NCBI GenBank assembly: GCA_900470805.1
Contig: UCCA01000009.1
Coordinates: 1-64,000, forward strand
Direction: 5' to 3'
DNA: 64,000 nt
Origin: Hyphomicrobiales bacterium
GTDB taxonomy: Bacteria > Pseudomonadota > Alphaproteobacteria > Rhizobiales > Rhizobiaceae
Of the stretch, positions 9,197 to 19,098 are shown one piece after another. Position 1 is the first letter of the stretch, and every line of letters begins with the position of its first letter. Under the pieces are notes generated by a model. It was not told the origin of the DNA. It ran no database searches and was given only the letters and a program-made list of their open reading frames with translations. The position numbers were made by a program, and so were the translations under genes.

Positions 9197-12114
9197 TCCG
9201 CCGCCTGCACCTTCTTCACTGGCCGACGCTCCAACAGTTCCTTGAGGAAGTGGCCCGTATAGGAGCGTTTCTCCTTGACGATCGCCTCCGGCGTGCCCGA
9301 TGCCACGATCTCGCCGCCGCCGTCGCCACCTTCCGGGCCGAAGTCGAGGACCCAGTCGGCGGTCTTGATGACTTCGAGATTGTGCTCAATGACCACAACC
9401 GAATTGCCCTGATTCACCAGTTCGTGCAGCATCTCCAGCAGCTTGGCGACGTCGTGGAAGTGCAGGCCGGTCGTCGGCTCGTCGAGGATGTAGAGCGTGC
9501 GGCCGGTCGAGCGCTTCGACAGTTCCTTGGCCAGCTTGACGCGCTGCGCCTCGCCGCCCGACAGCGTATTCGCCTGCTGGCCTACCTTGATGTAGCCGAG
9601 GCCAACATCCTTCAGGGATTGCAGCTTGTCGCGCACGGCAGGCACCGCCGCAAAAAACTCGACGCCTTCCTCGACCGTCATGTCGAGAACATCGGCGATC
9701 GACTTCTGCTTGAAGGTGACGTCGAGCGTTTCGCGGTTGTAGCGCTTGCCGTGGCAGACATCGCAGGTGACGTAGACGTCGGGCAGGAAGTGCATCTCGA
9801 TCTTGATGACGCCGTCGCCCTGGCAGGCCTCGCAGCGGCCGCCTTTGACGTTGAAGGAGAAGCGGCCCGGCTGATAGCCGCGCGCCTTGGCTTCCGGCAG
9901 GCCGGCGAACCAATCGCGGATCGGCGTGAAGGCGCCGGTATAGGTGGCCGGGTTCGAGCGCGGCGTGCGGCCGATCGGCGACTGGTCGATATCGATGACC
10001 TTGTCGATATGCTCGAAGCCGTCGATGCGGTCGTGATCGGCAGGGATTTCGCGCGCGCCCATGACGCGGCGGGCCGCCGACTTGTAGAGCGTCTCGATCA
10101 GGAAGGTGGACTTGCCGCCTCCGGAAACGCCCGTGACTGCCGTGAATACGCCGAGCGGGATCGAGGCGGTGACGTTCTTCAGGTTGTTGCCGCGGGCGCC
10201 GACGACCTTGATTTCCTTGCCTTTCTTGATCTTGCGCCGTTCGTCGGGAACCGGCACGCCGAGTTCGCCCGACAGGTATTTACCAGTCAGTGACTTGGGG
10301 TTCGCCATGATATCCTGAGGCGTCCCGTGGGCGATGACCTCGCCGCCGTGAACGCCAGCGGCCGGGCCGATATCGACCACGTCGTCTGCCTGCAGGATGG
10401 CGTCCTCGTCATGCTCGACGACGATGACGGTGTTGCCGATGTCGCGCAGGTGCTTCAGCGTTTCGAGCAGGCGGGCGTTGTCGCGCTGGTGCAGGCCGAT
10501 CGACGGCTCGTCGAGCACATAAAGCACGCCCGTCAGGCCGGAGCCGATCTGCGAGGCGAGCCGGATGCGCTGGCTCTCGCCGCCCGAGAGCGTTCCCGAG
10601 TTGCGCGACAGGCTGAGATATTCGAGGCCGACGTCGTTGAGGAAGCGCAGGCGGTCCCTGATCTCTTTCAGGATGCGAACGGCGATCTCGTTCTGCTTGG
10701 CGTTGAAGCTGGCGGGCAGGGTCTCGAACCAGTCGCGGGCGATGCGGATCGACATGTCGGTGACCTGGCCGATATGCAGCTTGTTGACCTTTACCGCCAG
10801 CGCTTCCGGCTTCAGACGGAAACCGTTGCAGGACGGGCAGGGTGCGGCCGACATATAGCGCTCGATCTCCTCGCGCGCCCAGGCGCTGTCGGTTTCCTTC
10901 CAGCGACGCTCGAGATTGGTGATGATGCCTTCGAAATTCTTGTGGGTGGTGTAGGAGCGGGCGCCGTCGGCGTAGTGGAACTCGATCTTCTCGTCGGTCC
11001 CATTGAGGATGACGCCTTGCACGGTGGCGGACAGGTCGTTCCAGCGGGCGCCAAGCTTGAAGCCGAAATGCTTGCCGAGCGCTTCCAGTGTCTGGTTGTA
11101 GTAGGGCGAGGACGACTTGGCCCATGGCGCGATGGCGCCGTCGCGCAGGGTCCGCTCGGGTTCGGGCACGATCAGGTTGGCGTCGATCTTCTGCTGGGCG
11201 CCGAGGCCGTCACAGGTCGGGCAGGCGCCGGCCGGGTTGTTGAACGAAAACAGGCGCGGCTCGATCTCGGAAATCGTGAAGCCGGAGACCGGGCAGGCGA
11301 ATTTTTCCGAGAACAGCACCCGCTCATGCGTCTCGTTCAGCGACTTGTTGGCGGAGCCGCCGGCCGATGTCTCTTCGACGGGGAGCGGCTTGTCGGCGAA
11401 TTCGGCGATGGCGAGGCCGTCAGCCAGCTTCAGCGAGGTCTCGAGACTGTCGGCGAGGCGCGCGGAGACATCGGCGCGCACGACGACGCGGTCAACGACG
11501 ATATCGATGTCGTGCTTGTACTTCTTGTCGAGGGTCGGCGCATCGGCGATCTCGTAGAACTGGCCGTCGATCTTGACGCGCTGGAAGCCCTTCTTCATGA
11601 GCTCCGCCAGCTCCTTCTTGTACTCGCCCTTGCGACCGCGCACGAGCGGCGCGAGGATAAAGAGGCGCGTCCCTTCCTCGAAGGCAAGGATGCGGTCGAC
11701 CATCTGGCTGACGGTCTGGCTCTCGATCGGCAGGCCGGTGGCGGGAGAATAGGGAACGCCGACGCGGGCGAAGAGCAGGCGCATGTAGTCGTAGATCTCG
11801 GTGACCGTGCCGACCGTCGAGCGCGGGTTGCGCGAGGTTGTCTTCTGCTCGATCGAGATGGCTGGCGACAGACCGTCGATCTGGTCGACGTCCGGCTTCT
11901 GCATCATCTCGAGGAACTGGCGGGCATAGGCCGACAGGCTCTCGACGTAACGCCGCTGGCCTTCCGCGTAGATGGTGTCGAAGGCCAGAGAGGATTTGCC
12001 CGATCCGGACAGGCCGGTCATGACGATCAGCTTGTTGCGCGGCAGGTCGAGGTCGATGCCCTTGAGATTGTGCTCGCGCGCGCCACGGATGGAAATCGTC
12101 TTCAGTTCGCTCAT
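9193..12114 (-). CDS. uvrA: Excinuclease ABC subunit A
   Basis: UvrA is the damage-recognition ATPase of nucleotide excision repair. The 973-residue protein contains two ABC ATPase modules, with Walker A GLSGSGKS at 34-41 and a second GVSGGGKST. It has CPxC/CPTC-type and CEAC/CDVC zinc-finger cysteines, two signatures ([16 protein letters not shown]) and two Walker B regions ([16 protein letters not shown]). The start is placed at the [19 protein letters not shown] methionine, as in other UvrA; an open frame runs 58 codons further upstream without family support. The gene is divergent from ssb across a region with a LexA box, so SOS induction is likely. It heads a chain of four overlapping genes. 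Confidence 0.97.
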   Translation of the reverse strand: MSELKTISIRGAREHNLKGIDLDLPRNKLIVMTGLSGSGKSSLAFDTIYAEGQRRYVESLSAYARQFLEMMQKPDVDQIDGLSPAISIEQKTTSRNPRSTVGTVTEIYDYMRLLFARVGVPYSPATGLPIESQTVSQMVDRILAFEEGTRLFILAPLVRGRKGEYKKELAELMKKGFQRVKIDGQFYEIADAPTLDKKYKHDIDIVVDRVVVRADVSARLADSLETSLKLADGLAIAEFADKPLPVEETSAGGSANKSLNETHERVLFSEKFACPVSGFTISEIEPRLFSFNNPAGACPTCDGLGAQQKIDANLIVPEPERTLRDGAIAPWAKSSSPYYNQTLEALGKHFGFKLGARWNDLSATVQGVILNGTDEKIEFHYADGARSYTTHKNFEGIITNLERRWKETDSAWAREEIERYMSAAPCPSCNGFRLKPEALAVKVNKLHIGQVTDMSIRIARDWFETLPASFNAKQNEIAVRILKEIRDRLRFLNDVGLEYLSLSRNSGTLSGGESQRIRLASQIGSGLTGVLYVLDEPSIGLHQRDNARLLETLKHLRDIGNTVIVVEHDEDAILQADDVVDIGPAAGVHGGEVIAHGTPQDIMANPKSLTGKYLSGELGVPVPDERRKIKKGKEIKVVGARGNNLKNVTASIPLGVFTAVTGVSGGGKSTFLIETLYKSAARRVMGAREIPADHDRIDGFEHIDKVIDIDQSPIGRTPRSNPATYTGAFTPIRDWFAGLPEAKARGYQPGRFSFNVKGGRCEACQGDGVIKIEMHFLPDVYVTCDVCHGKRYNRETLDVTFKQKSIADVLDMTVEEGVEFFAAVPAVRDKLQSLKDVGLGYIKVGQQANTLSGGEAQRVKLAKELSKRSTGRTLYILDEPTTGLHFHDVAKLLEMLHELVNQGNSVVVIEHNLEVIKTADWVLDFGPEGGDGGGEIVASGTPEAIVKEKRSYTGHFLKELLERRPVKKVQAAE

Positions 12115-12236
12115 CGTCTTCTGCTTCTGTGCTGGAACAAGCCCCTTATTTAGTGATGCCGGCGGGCGAGTCGAGGCTGATTGTCCAGATGTTGCAAGGT
12201 TTTCGATTCTGTTGACACGATCATAGGGATAAAATA

Positions 12237-12251
12237 GAACAAATAAAGAAC
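12237..12251. promoter_or_regulatory. LexA (SOS) box between uvrA and ssb
   Basis: GAAC-AAATAAA-GAAC is an exact match to the alphaproteobacterial LexA operator GAAC/GTTC-N7-GAAC/GTTC. It sits 123 bp upstream of the uvrA start and 113 bp upstream of the ssb start, just after a TTGACA at 12212-12217 that could serve as a -35 for ssb. It can control both divergent genes. Confidence 0.88.
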
Positions 12252-12364
12252 AAAATTCCTTGTGGATGACGCGGCCATGGACGTCCATTGCCGCTGCTCT
12301 ATGGTTTAAGGTGCACCGATTGTTTCAAACGCCGCCGGGCAGGGCGGCAGGTAGGGTAAAAAGT

Positions 12365-12925
12365 ATGGCTGGCAGCGTAAACAAGGTAATTCTGATCGGA
12401 AACGTGGGTGCAGACCCCGAGATCCGTCGGACGCAGGACGGCCGGCCGATCGCCAACCTCCGCATCGCGACGTCCGAGACCTGGCGCGACCGTAATTCCG
12501 GCGAGCGCAAGGAAAAGACAGAGTGGCACACCGTCGTGGTGTTCAACGAAGGTCTGTGCAAGGTCATCGAGCAGTACGTCAAGAAGGGCGCCAAGCTCTA
12601 CATCGAAGGTGCGCTGCAGACCCGCAAATGGCAGGACCAGCAGGGCCAGGACCGCTACTCGACGGAAGTCGTGCTGCAGGGCTTCGGCTCGACGCTGACC
12701 ATGCTTGACGGTCGCGGCGAAGGTGGCGGCGATCGTTCTGGCGGTGGCTATGGCGGCGGTCGCGGCGGCAATGCTGGTGGTGGCGACGACTTCGGTGGCG
12801 GCGGTGGCGGCTATGGCGACGATTACGGCGCACCGTCCAAGTCTTCCGGTCGCGGCGGCTCCGGTGGTGGTGCAGGTGCCGGTGGCAACTTCTCGCGCGA
12901 TCTGGACGACGATATCCCGTTTTGA
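12365..12925 (+). CDS. ssb: Single-stranded DNA-binding protein
   Basis: The 186-residue SSB has an OB fold over residues 1-110 ([50 protein letters not shown]). A long Gly-rich disordered linker (about 118-175) follows, and the acidic tip DDDIPF recruits partner proteins. The start at 12365 is set by the conserved MAGSVNKV; the frame is open 35 codons upstream. Divergent from uvrA with a LexA box between, an arrangement also found in other proteobacteria. Confidence 0.97.
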   Translation: MAGSVNKVILIGNVGADPEIRRTQDGRPIANLRIATSETWRDRNSGERKEKTEWHTVVVFNEGLCKVIEQYVKKGAKLYIEGALQTRKWQDQQGQDRYSTEVVLQGFGSTLTMLDGRGEGGGDRSGGGYGGGRGGNAGGGDDFGGGGGGYGDDYGAPSKSSGRGGSGGGAGAGGNFSRDLDDDIPF

Positions 12926-12952
12926 TCCGCGGATGGATTTATGCTTGGAGAG

Positions 12953-12979
12953 CGGCGCGCCTTGTGGTGCGCCGTTTTT
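12953..12979 (+). terminator. Rho-independent terminator after ssb
   Basis: CGGCGCGCC pairs with GGTGCGCCG (one G-U pair) around TTGT and is followed by TTTTT. Confidence 0.8.
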
Positions 12980-12988
12980 CGTTTCGGC

Positions 12989-13630
12989 TTAGCCAGCGCT
13001 GACGATGCCCATCGTCGACTTGATGCCGTCGACCACGAATTGTGTGGCCAGCGCCGCCAGGATGACGCCGAGCAGGCGGGTCAGGATGACGCGGCCGGTA
13101 ACGCCGAGGAAGCGATCGACGCGCTCGGCGATCAGCAGAGCCAGAAACAGCAGCAAAAGGCTGGCGGCGATGACGATGATCAGCTGGGCCCGCTCAAGCG
13201 AGCCCTGCATCGATCCGGACAACAGGATGGTGGCCGAGATCGCGCCTGGTCCCGCTATTAAAGGGATGGCCAGTGGAAAGACGGCAATGTTCTGGATGTG
13301 GTCCTTGGTAATCGCCACTTCGCTTGTCTTCTCCTTGCGGTCCTGGCGCTTCTCGAACACCATTTCGAAGGCGATCCAGAACAGCAGCAGGCCGCCGGCG
13401 ATCCGGAAGGCGCCGATCGATATGCCGAGCACACCGAGAACGCTGGCGCCGAACAGTGCAAAGACGGCCAGGATGATGAAGGCGATGATCGATCCGCGCA
13501 TCGCCACCTGCTTGCGCTGGACGCGGCTCATACCGACCGTCAGCCCGAGAAAGATCGGCGCGAGGCCTGGTGGATCGATGGTGACGAGCAGCGTGGTGAA
13601 TGCATTGATCAGTTGGTCGGCGCTTGCCAT
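12989..13630 (-). CDS. MarC family integral membrane protein
   Basis: The 213-residue protein has about six hydrophobic helices and the MarC/UPF0056 pattern: a first helix with LLVTIDPPGLAPIFLGLT, then FRIAGGLLLFWIAFEMV, and IPLIAGPGAISATILL. The function of the family is unresolved; the old link to multiple antibiotic resistance was not upheld. The ATG at 13630 follows GGAGAG; a longer frame to 13699 has no support. It converges on ssb. Confidence 0.88.
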   Translation of the reverse strand: MASADQLINAFTTLLVTIDPPGLAPIFLGLTVGMSRVQRKQVAMRGSIIAFIILAVFALFGASVLGVLGISIGAFRIAGGLLLFWIAFEMVFEKRQDRKEKTSEVAITKDHIQNIAVFPLAIPLIAGPGAISATILLSGSMQGSLERAQLIIVIAASLLLLFLALLIAERVDRFLGVTGRVILTRLLGVILAALATQFVVDGIKSTMGIVSAG

Positions 13631-13854
13631 CGTCTCTCCCTGAAGCCGCATGGCGGCGTGGCGGCAATTCATTGTGCTGCGAAGGCACCGCTTTGGCAAA
13701 CGGGTTCGCGATTTTCGCAGGCAGGTTGACCGGGTCGGCGGCGGTTACGCCTGGCGGTGAGAGCGAATCGATCATCAGTAGCGTGGGATTTACTGTAACG
13801 TACTTCCTCCATCCCAAGACATGCGCATGCTGCCGCCAAGAGCGGAGATTGTCG

Positions 13855-15180
13855 ATGACTTGCAAGCACCTCACCATCTGTCTGGTGGTCGCCATGGAAC
13901 TCCTGATCTGCGGTTCCGCTGGCGCGGCAAACCAATTCTCGGACGAGGATGTCAGCGAGGCCTATATCTATCTGCTTGGCCGCCTTCTGGTCACGCGGCA
14001 GCAGCAGCTTGATTTTCAGGAGGGCTTCAAGTGGAACGAGATCGTTCACCGGGAGCCGGGGAAAGTGGATTGGCCCAATCCTAATCTCGATGTCGCCTAT
14101 TCGGAGGCCTGGATCGCCGTCGATGAAACGAGCTGCACGATCGCGACCGTACCCGAGATCAGCGACCGCTATTTCACCGTCCAGATTCTGAATGGCTGGG
14201 GAGAGACGCTGGCGGATATCAACGAGCGCGTCTTTCCACGAAAATCATCCGGCGATTTCGCGATTTGCCTTCGGGATGCGAAGGTCAGTCTCCCTGCAAA
14301 TGTTACCTCGCGTATCGATCTACCTGTCAGGCAGGCGCGTGTGCTGGTGCGCGTTGCGCTTGGCGACGACAGGGACAAGGCCGTCGCGCTGCAGCACCAG
14401 TTCGTTTTCAAGGCGACGTCCGATCCGAAGGTGCCAGAGATTCTTCAGACGCCGATCTTCGCGCTGGAGATGCTGCCGGGCGTCGAAGCGTTCGAGGCTG
14501 CAGCCGTTGCGCTCGACAGTGAGCCCGATCTCAATCCCGGTCTGCAACGGCTCGCCGATCGCGCTCGCGCCATCGGCGTTGCCGTGAGCGATCCCGCCGA
14601 GCGTGCGCGCATCGACGCCGTCATTCATGATCGGGCCTTGGCGGATTTCGCCAGGGCGGGCCCGCCGATCGGGCACGGCACCATTCACAACGGCTGGGCG
14701 CGGCCAGCGGCCGTTGGAATCTACAACATCGACTACATCGCCCGCACCCTGATCAACTACGGTGGCATCTGGGCCAACATCGCGCCCGAGGTCATGTATT
14801 ACAGGGCAAGCACCGACGAGACCGGGGCCAAGCTCAGCGGTGACAACGTCTATACACTGACCTTCCCCAAGGACGCGTTGCCACCGCGTTTCGCCAAGTA
14901 TTTCTGGTCGGTGATCGCGGTTGATACCGCACACTTCCGAGTCCTGCCCAATTCGCTGGAGCGCTACCTGATCAACGAGCAGTCACATCCGCAATTCGGC
15001 AACGACGGCTCGCTGACGCTTTATTTCGCCGCCGAGAAACCTGAGGGCGCGCCGGGTGGAAACTGGCTGCCGACGCAGAAGGGGCAGGACTATCGGCTGA
15101 CATTCCGTTTCTACGGTCCGCTGGACGGCGTTTCCAACGGCACCTACTGGCCGCCGGCCCTCGTCAAGCTCGGCCAGTGA
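13855..15180 (+). CDS. DUF1254/DUF1214 domain secreted protein
   Basis: The 441-residue protein has a signal peptide (hydrophobic 7-20, cleavage near GSAGA) and two linked beta-rich domains. The N-terminal DUF1254 part contains NPNLDVAYSEAWIAVDET and ISDRYFTVQILNGWGET. The C-terminal DUF1214 part contains the conserved FPKDALPP, the WSVIAVD core and YFAAEKPEGAPGGNWLPT near the end. The reaction is unknown; relatives are periplasmic or outer-membrane linked. The start was chosen where a signal peptide begins; the open frame extends 77 codons upstream without it. Confidence 0.85.
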   Translation: MTCKHLTICLVVAMELLICGSAGAANQFSDEDVSEAYIYLLGRLLVTRQQQLDFQEGFKWNEIVHREPGKVDWPNPNLDVAYSEAWIAVDETSCTIATVPEISDRYFTVQILNGWGETLADINERVFPRKSSGDFAICLRDAKVSLPANVTSRIDLPVRQARVLVRVALGDDRDKAVALQHQFVFKATSDPKVPEILQTPIFALEMLPGVEAFEAAAVALDSEPDLNPGLQRLADRARAIGVAVSDPAERARIDAVIHDRALADFARAGPPIGHGTIHNGWARPAAVGIYNIDYIARTLINYGGIWANIAPEVMYYRASTDETGAKLSGDNVYTLTFPKDALPPRFAKYFWSVIAVDTAHFRVLPNSLERYLINEQSHPQFGNDGSLTLYFAAEKPEGAPGGNWLPTQKGQDYRLTFRFYGPLDGVSNGTYWPPALVKLGQ

Positions 15181-15440
15181 TCAGGACGAGAAAAATGCTT
15201 TCCATGACCATCATGGGCGCGCTTCAGCCGCGCTTGCGGCCGGCGTGTTCGTCTCTCGTGATGCATTCCCTGTATTATTTCCGGCAAGTCTGCTAGGACG
15301 GCGCCTACTGCCACGACAAAGGGATGGGCTTGCCGTTATTGAGCCGCAAAAGCCTGTTCAAAACTCCCGCCGAAATTGGCTTCCCGCAAGCCTTTCCGCT
15401 ATAAATCTTCAAGTGATTCTAGAAGAGATCGTGATCCGTT

Positions 15441-18257
15441 TTGACTGAGCAAACACCCCCCGGCGGCGGGAAGCTCCCGCCAGGCATCGAGCCCATCTCC
15501 ATCATGGAGGAAATGCAGCGGTCGTATCTCGATTACGCGATGAGCGTTATCGTCAGCCGCGCACTTCCCGATGTGCGCGACGGCCTCAAGCCTGTGCATC
15601 GGCGCATCCTCTACGGCATGTCCGAACTCGGCATCGACTGGAACAAGAAATACGTCAAGTGCGCCCGCGTTACCGGGGACGTGATGGGTAAGTATCACCC
15701 GCACGGCAACTCGGCGATCTACGATGCGCTGGCGCGCATGGCGCAGGACTGGTCTCTTCGCCTGCCGCTGATCGACGGTCAGGGCAACTTCGGCTCCGTC
15801 GATGGCGATCCGCCCGCGGCCGAACGCTACACCGAATGCCGCCTGGAAAAGGCCGCGCATTCGCTGCTCGACGATCTGGACAAGGAAACGGTCGACTTCC
15901 GCGACAACTATGACGGCACACTCTCCGAGCCGGTCGTCGTTCCCGCGAAGTTCCCGAACCTGCTGGTCAACGGCGCGGGCGGCATCGCCGTCGGCATGGC
16001 CACGAACATTCCGCCGCACAATCTCGTCGAAGTCATCAACGGCTGTATCGCGCTGATCGACAATCCGGCGATCGAGCTGCCGGAGATCATGGAGATCATT
16101 CCGGGCCCGGACTTTCCGACCGGCGCCAAGATCCTTGGCCGATCGGGCATCCGCTCGGCTTACGAGACCGGCCGCGGTTCCGTCATCATGCGCGGCGTTG
16201 CCACCATCGAGCCGATGCGCGGCGACCGCGAGCAGATCATCATCACCGAGATCCCGTTCCAGGTGAACAAGTCGACGATGATCGAGAAGATGGCCGAACT
16301 GGTGCGCGACAAGCGTATCGAGGGTATCTCCGACCTGCGCGACGAATCCGACCGCCAGGGTTATCGCGTCGTCGTCGAGCTGAAGCGCGACGCCAATGCC
16401 GATGTCATCCTGAACCAGCTTTACCGCTACACGCCGCTGCAGACCTCCTTCGGCTGCAACATGGTGGCGCTGAACGGTGGCAAGCCGGAACAGCTGCAGC
16501 TGCTCGACATGCTGCGCGCCTTCGTTTCCTTTCGCGAGGAAGTGGTTAGCCGGCGTACCAAGTTCCTTCTCCGCAAGGCGCGCGAACGCGCCCACGTCTT
16601 GGTCGGTCTGGCGATCGCGGTCGCCAATATCGACGAGATCATCCGCACGATCCGGCAGGCGCCGGATCCGCAGACGGCTCGCGAGCAGCTGATGACGCGC
16701 CGCTGGCCGGCAGCCGACGTTGAAAGCCTGATCCGCCTGATCGACGATCCGCGCCACCGCATCAACGAGGACCTGACGTATAACCTCTCGGAAGAGCAGG
16801 CGCGCGCCATCCTCGAATTGCGACTGGCCCGCCTGACGGCTCTTGGACGCGACGAAATCGGCGACGAACTCAACAAGATCGGCGACGAGATCAAGGATTA
16901 CCTTGATATCCTGTCGTCACGCGTTCGCATCCAGACGATCGTCAAGGACGAGCTCGCCGCGGTTCGCGAAGAGTTCGGCACGCCGCGCCGCACCGAGATC
17001 CTCGATGGCGGCCTTGAGATGGACGATGAGGACCTCATCGCTCGCGAAGACATGGTCGTGACGGTCTCGCATCTCGGCTACATCAAGCGTGTACCGCTGA
17101 CCACCTATCGGGCGCAGCGCCGTGGCGGCAAGGGCCGCTCGGGCATGACGACGCGCGACGAAGATTTCGTTAGCCAGCTATTCGTGCTCAACACGCATAC
17201 ACCGGTGCTGTTCTTCTCGTCGCGCGGCATCGTCTACAAGGAAAAGGTCTATCGCCTGCCGATCGGCACGCCGACATCGCGCGGCAAGGCCCTGATCAAC
17301 ATGCTGCCGCTGGAACCCGGCGAACGCATCACCACCATCCTGCCGCTGCCCGAGGACGAGGATAGCTGGGCGACGCTCGACGTGATGTTCTCGACCACGC
17401 GCGGTACAGTGCGCCGCAACAAGCTCAGCGACTTCGTCCAGGTGAACCGCAACGGCAAGATCGCCATGAAGCTCGAGGAGGAGGGTGACGAAATCCTCTC
17501 CGTCGAGACCTGCACCGAGCATGACGACGTGCTTCTCACGACGGCGCTTGGCCAGTGCATCCGCTTTGCCGTGGACGATGTCCGCGTGTTCGCGGGCCGC
17601 AACTCAATCGGCGTTCGCGGGATCAATCTCGGCGACAACGACCGCATCATCTCGATGACGATCGTCGGCCATGTCGATGCCGAGCCATGGGAGCGGGCCG
17701 CCTATCTCAAGCGCGCGGCCAACGAACGTCGCCTGACGACGGGTGAAGCTGAAGAGATCGCGCTTGTCGGTGAAGAAGTCACCGAAGAAGGACAGCTGAC
17801 CGATGAGCGCTACGAGGAGCTGAAGGCGCGCGAACAGTTCGTGCTGACGGTCTCCGAGAAGGGCTACGGCAAGCGCTCCTCGTCCTACGACTTCCGCATC
17901 TCCGGCCGTGGCGGCAAGGGCATTCGTGCCACCGACACCTCGAAGACCGGCGAGATCGGCGAACTGGTCGCGGCCTTCCCGGTCGACGACGGCGACCAGA
18001 TCATGCTGGTGTCGGATCGCGGTCAGCTGATCCGCGTGCCGGTGGGCGGTATTCGCATCGCCAGCCGCGCCACCAAGGGCGTCACCATCTTCTCCACCTC
18101 CAAGGATGAGAAGGTCGTGTCGGTCGAGCGCATCAGCGAGCCGGAAGAGGAAGAGACCGACGAGGTGCTGGAGAACGGTGATGAAACCGCAGTCGTGCCG
18201 GGCGACGAGCCATCGGCAGATGCGGCCGATGAAACACCGCCCGACGCCGAGGCATAA
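15441..18257 (+). CDS. gyrA: DNA gyrase subunit A
   Basis: GyrA is the breakage-reunion subunit of DNA gyrase. The 938-residue protein has the catalytic tyrosine at 130 (ERYTE) and the quinolone-determining segment [15 protein letters not shown] with Ser91 and Asp95 (E. coli 83 and 87), both wild type. The C-terminal six-blade beta-pinwheel includes the GyrA-box QRRGGKGR, and the tail is acidic. The only in-frame start that agrees with the rhizobial family ([10 protein letters not shown]) is a TTG, preceded by AGAAGAGA. Only this subunit is encoded here; gyrB is elsewhere. Confidence 0.96.
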   Translation: MTEQTPPGGGKLPPGIEPISIMEEMQRSYLDYAMSVIVSRALPDVRDGLKPVHRRILYGMSELGIDWNKKYVKCARVTGDVMGKYHPHGNSAIYDALARMAQDWSLRLPLIDGQGNFGSVDGDPPAAERYTECRLEKAAHSLLDDLDKETVDFRDNYDGTLSEPVVVPAKFPNLLVNGAGGIAVGMATNIPPHNLVEVINGCIALIDNPAIELPEIMEIIPGPDFPTGAKILGRSGIRSAYETGRGSVIMRGVATIEPMRGDREQIIITEIPFQVNKSTMIEKMAELVRDKRIEGISDLRDESDRQGYRVVVELKRDANADVILNQLYRYTPLQTSFGCNMVALNGGKPEQLQLLDMLRAFVSFREEVVSRRTKFLLRKARERAHVLVGLAIAVANIDEIIRTIRQAPDPQTAREQLMTRRWPAADVESLIRLIDDPRHRINEDLTYNLSEEQARAILELRLARLTALGRDEIGDELNKIGDEIKDYLDILSSRVRIQTIVKDELAAVREEFGTPRRTEILDGGLEMDDEDLIAREDMVVTVSHLGYIKRVPLTTYRAQRRGGKGRSGMTTRDEDFVSQLFVLNTHTPVLFFSSRGIVYKEKVYRLPIGTPTSRGKALINMLPLEPGERITTILPLPEDEDSWATLDVMFSTTRGTVRRNKLSDFVQVNRNGKIAMKLEEEGDEILSVETCTEHDDVLLTTALGQCIRFAVDDVRVFAGRNSIGVRGINLGDNDRIISMTIVGHVDAEPWERAAYLKRAANERRLTTGEAEEIALVGEEVTEEGQLTDERYEELKAREQFVLTVSEKGYGKRSSSYDFRISGRGGKGIRATDTSKTGEIGELVAAFPVDDGDQIMLVSDRGQLIRVPVGGIRIASRATKGVTIFSTSKDEKVVSVERISEPEEEETDEVLENGDETAVVPGDEPSADAADETPPDAEA

Positions 18258-18290
18258 GCTCGACCATTCACGTTGAAATCAGAATTGGAA

Positions 18291-18322
18291 GCCCCGGATC
18301 TGCAAAGATCCGGGGCTTTTTT
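18291..18322 (+). terminator. Strong rho-independent terminator after gyrA
   Basis: A 10-bp perfect stem GCCCCGGATC/GATCCGGGGC with a 6-nt loop is followed by six T. The remaining 290 bp up to the next gene hold nothing that could be recognised. Confidence 0.92.
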
Positions 18323-18616
18323 CGTTTCAAGTGGTCGAGGCTTTATGGGCTAGCCATTCGCTAGCACGGTCGCGTCTTGCGAGAGCAAAACAGCTCAGTT
18401 GACGTGCAGAGCGGCATAGAAACCACATCAACTCGCTTCTTAGACGAAAGTACAATTTGGAGGATGTGCTTGATTTGTCGAAGAGTTTCCGTGGTCGCCA
18501 GGCGGCCGGGGGCGGATAGAATAGAAATTCCACTTGATGCAACTTTTTGGCGATTCTCCGGCTTGGCGAAACGCTCCGACTCCAATATCTATCTAAGGAT
18601 GATTTAGGAGGAATTG

Positions 18617-18931
18617 ATGCAATCGTATTTGATGCAGTCGCTGGAAACGTTTCAGGCCTCGGACACGCTCCAGAGCATCGATATCGAACAGAAACGGGCG
18701 CTGATCATCTCTGCTGCCAAGGCAATCCACCAAATGCATCTCGAACTTGGCGTCCCGCTTGTTGCCGCGAATGATCCGCAGCGCGGCAACATCGTCTACG
18801 ACCTCGCCGAACTTGCCACTCTGCTCGATGACGGTGTCCCCGATCACATCGTCGCGTCCGGGCTTAGGGAGGCCGGGACCGTCATGATGACGCTGTGCGA
18901 CCTGCTGACCGAAAACGGCGATATGGAATAG
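18617..18931 (+). CDS. Hypothetical protein, 104 residues
   Basis: Not recognised. The ATG has an excellent AGGAGG 5 bp upstream (18606-18612), which argues for a real gene. The predicted protein is mostly helical and acidic, has no signal or TM segment, and contains a conserved-looking middle (ALIISAAKAIHQMHLELGVPL, then NIVYDLAELATLLDDGVPDHI). It is convergent with the giant coiled-coil gene downstream. Alternative starts are TTG at 18614 and ATG at 18632. Confidence 0.7.
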   Translation: MQSYLMQSLETFQASDTLQSIDIEQKRALIISAAKAIHQMHLELGVPLVAANDPQRGNIVYDLAELATLLDDGVPDHIVASGLREAGTVMMTLCDLLTENGDME

Positions 18932-19042
18932 GCCTCCTGGCGAGAGGTGGCAGCGTCGGTACATTCCGACTTCGGATATAGTGTCTGACGATGCTTCGTG
19001 CCCAGTAGCCACGATCCTGTCGTAACCTTCCATCCGCGCACG

Positions 19043-19072
19043 AAAAAGGCCGCATCATTTCCAATGCGGCCT
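19043..19072 (-). terminator. Rho-independent terminator after the GPR-like gene
   Basis: On the minus strand AGGCCGCAT and ATGCGGCCT form a 9-bp stem followed by a T-run, 27 bp past the stop codon. Confidence 0.88.
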
Positions 19073-19098
19073 GTCATGATTGTCGTCTGCTTGCGGTC

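Noticed and set aside
10327..12153. 608-codon open frame antisense to uvrA
   Set aside because: Same artefact: it mirrors uvrA codons and shows no domain or ribosome site of its own.
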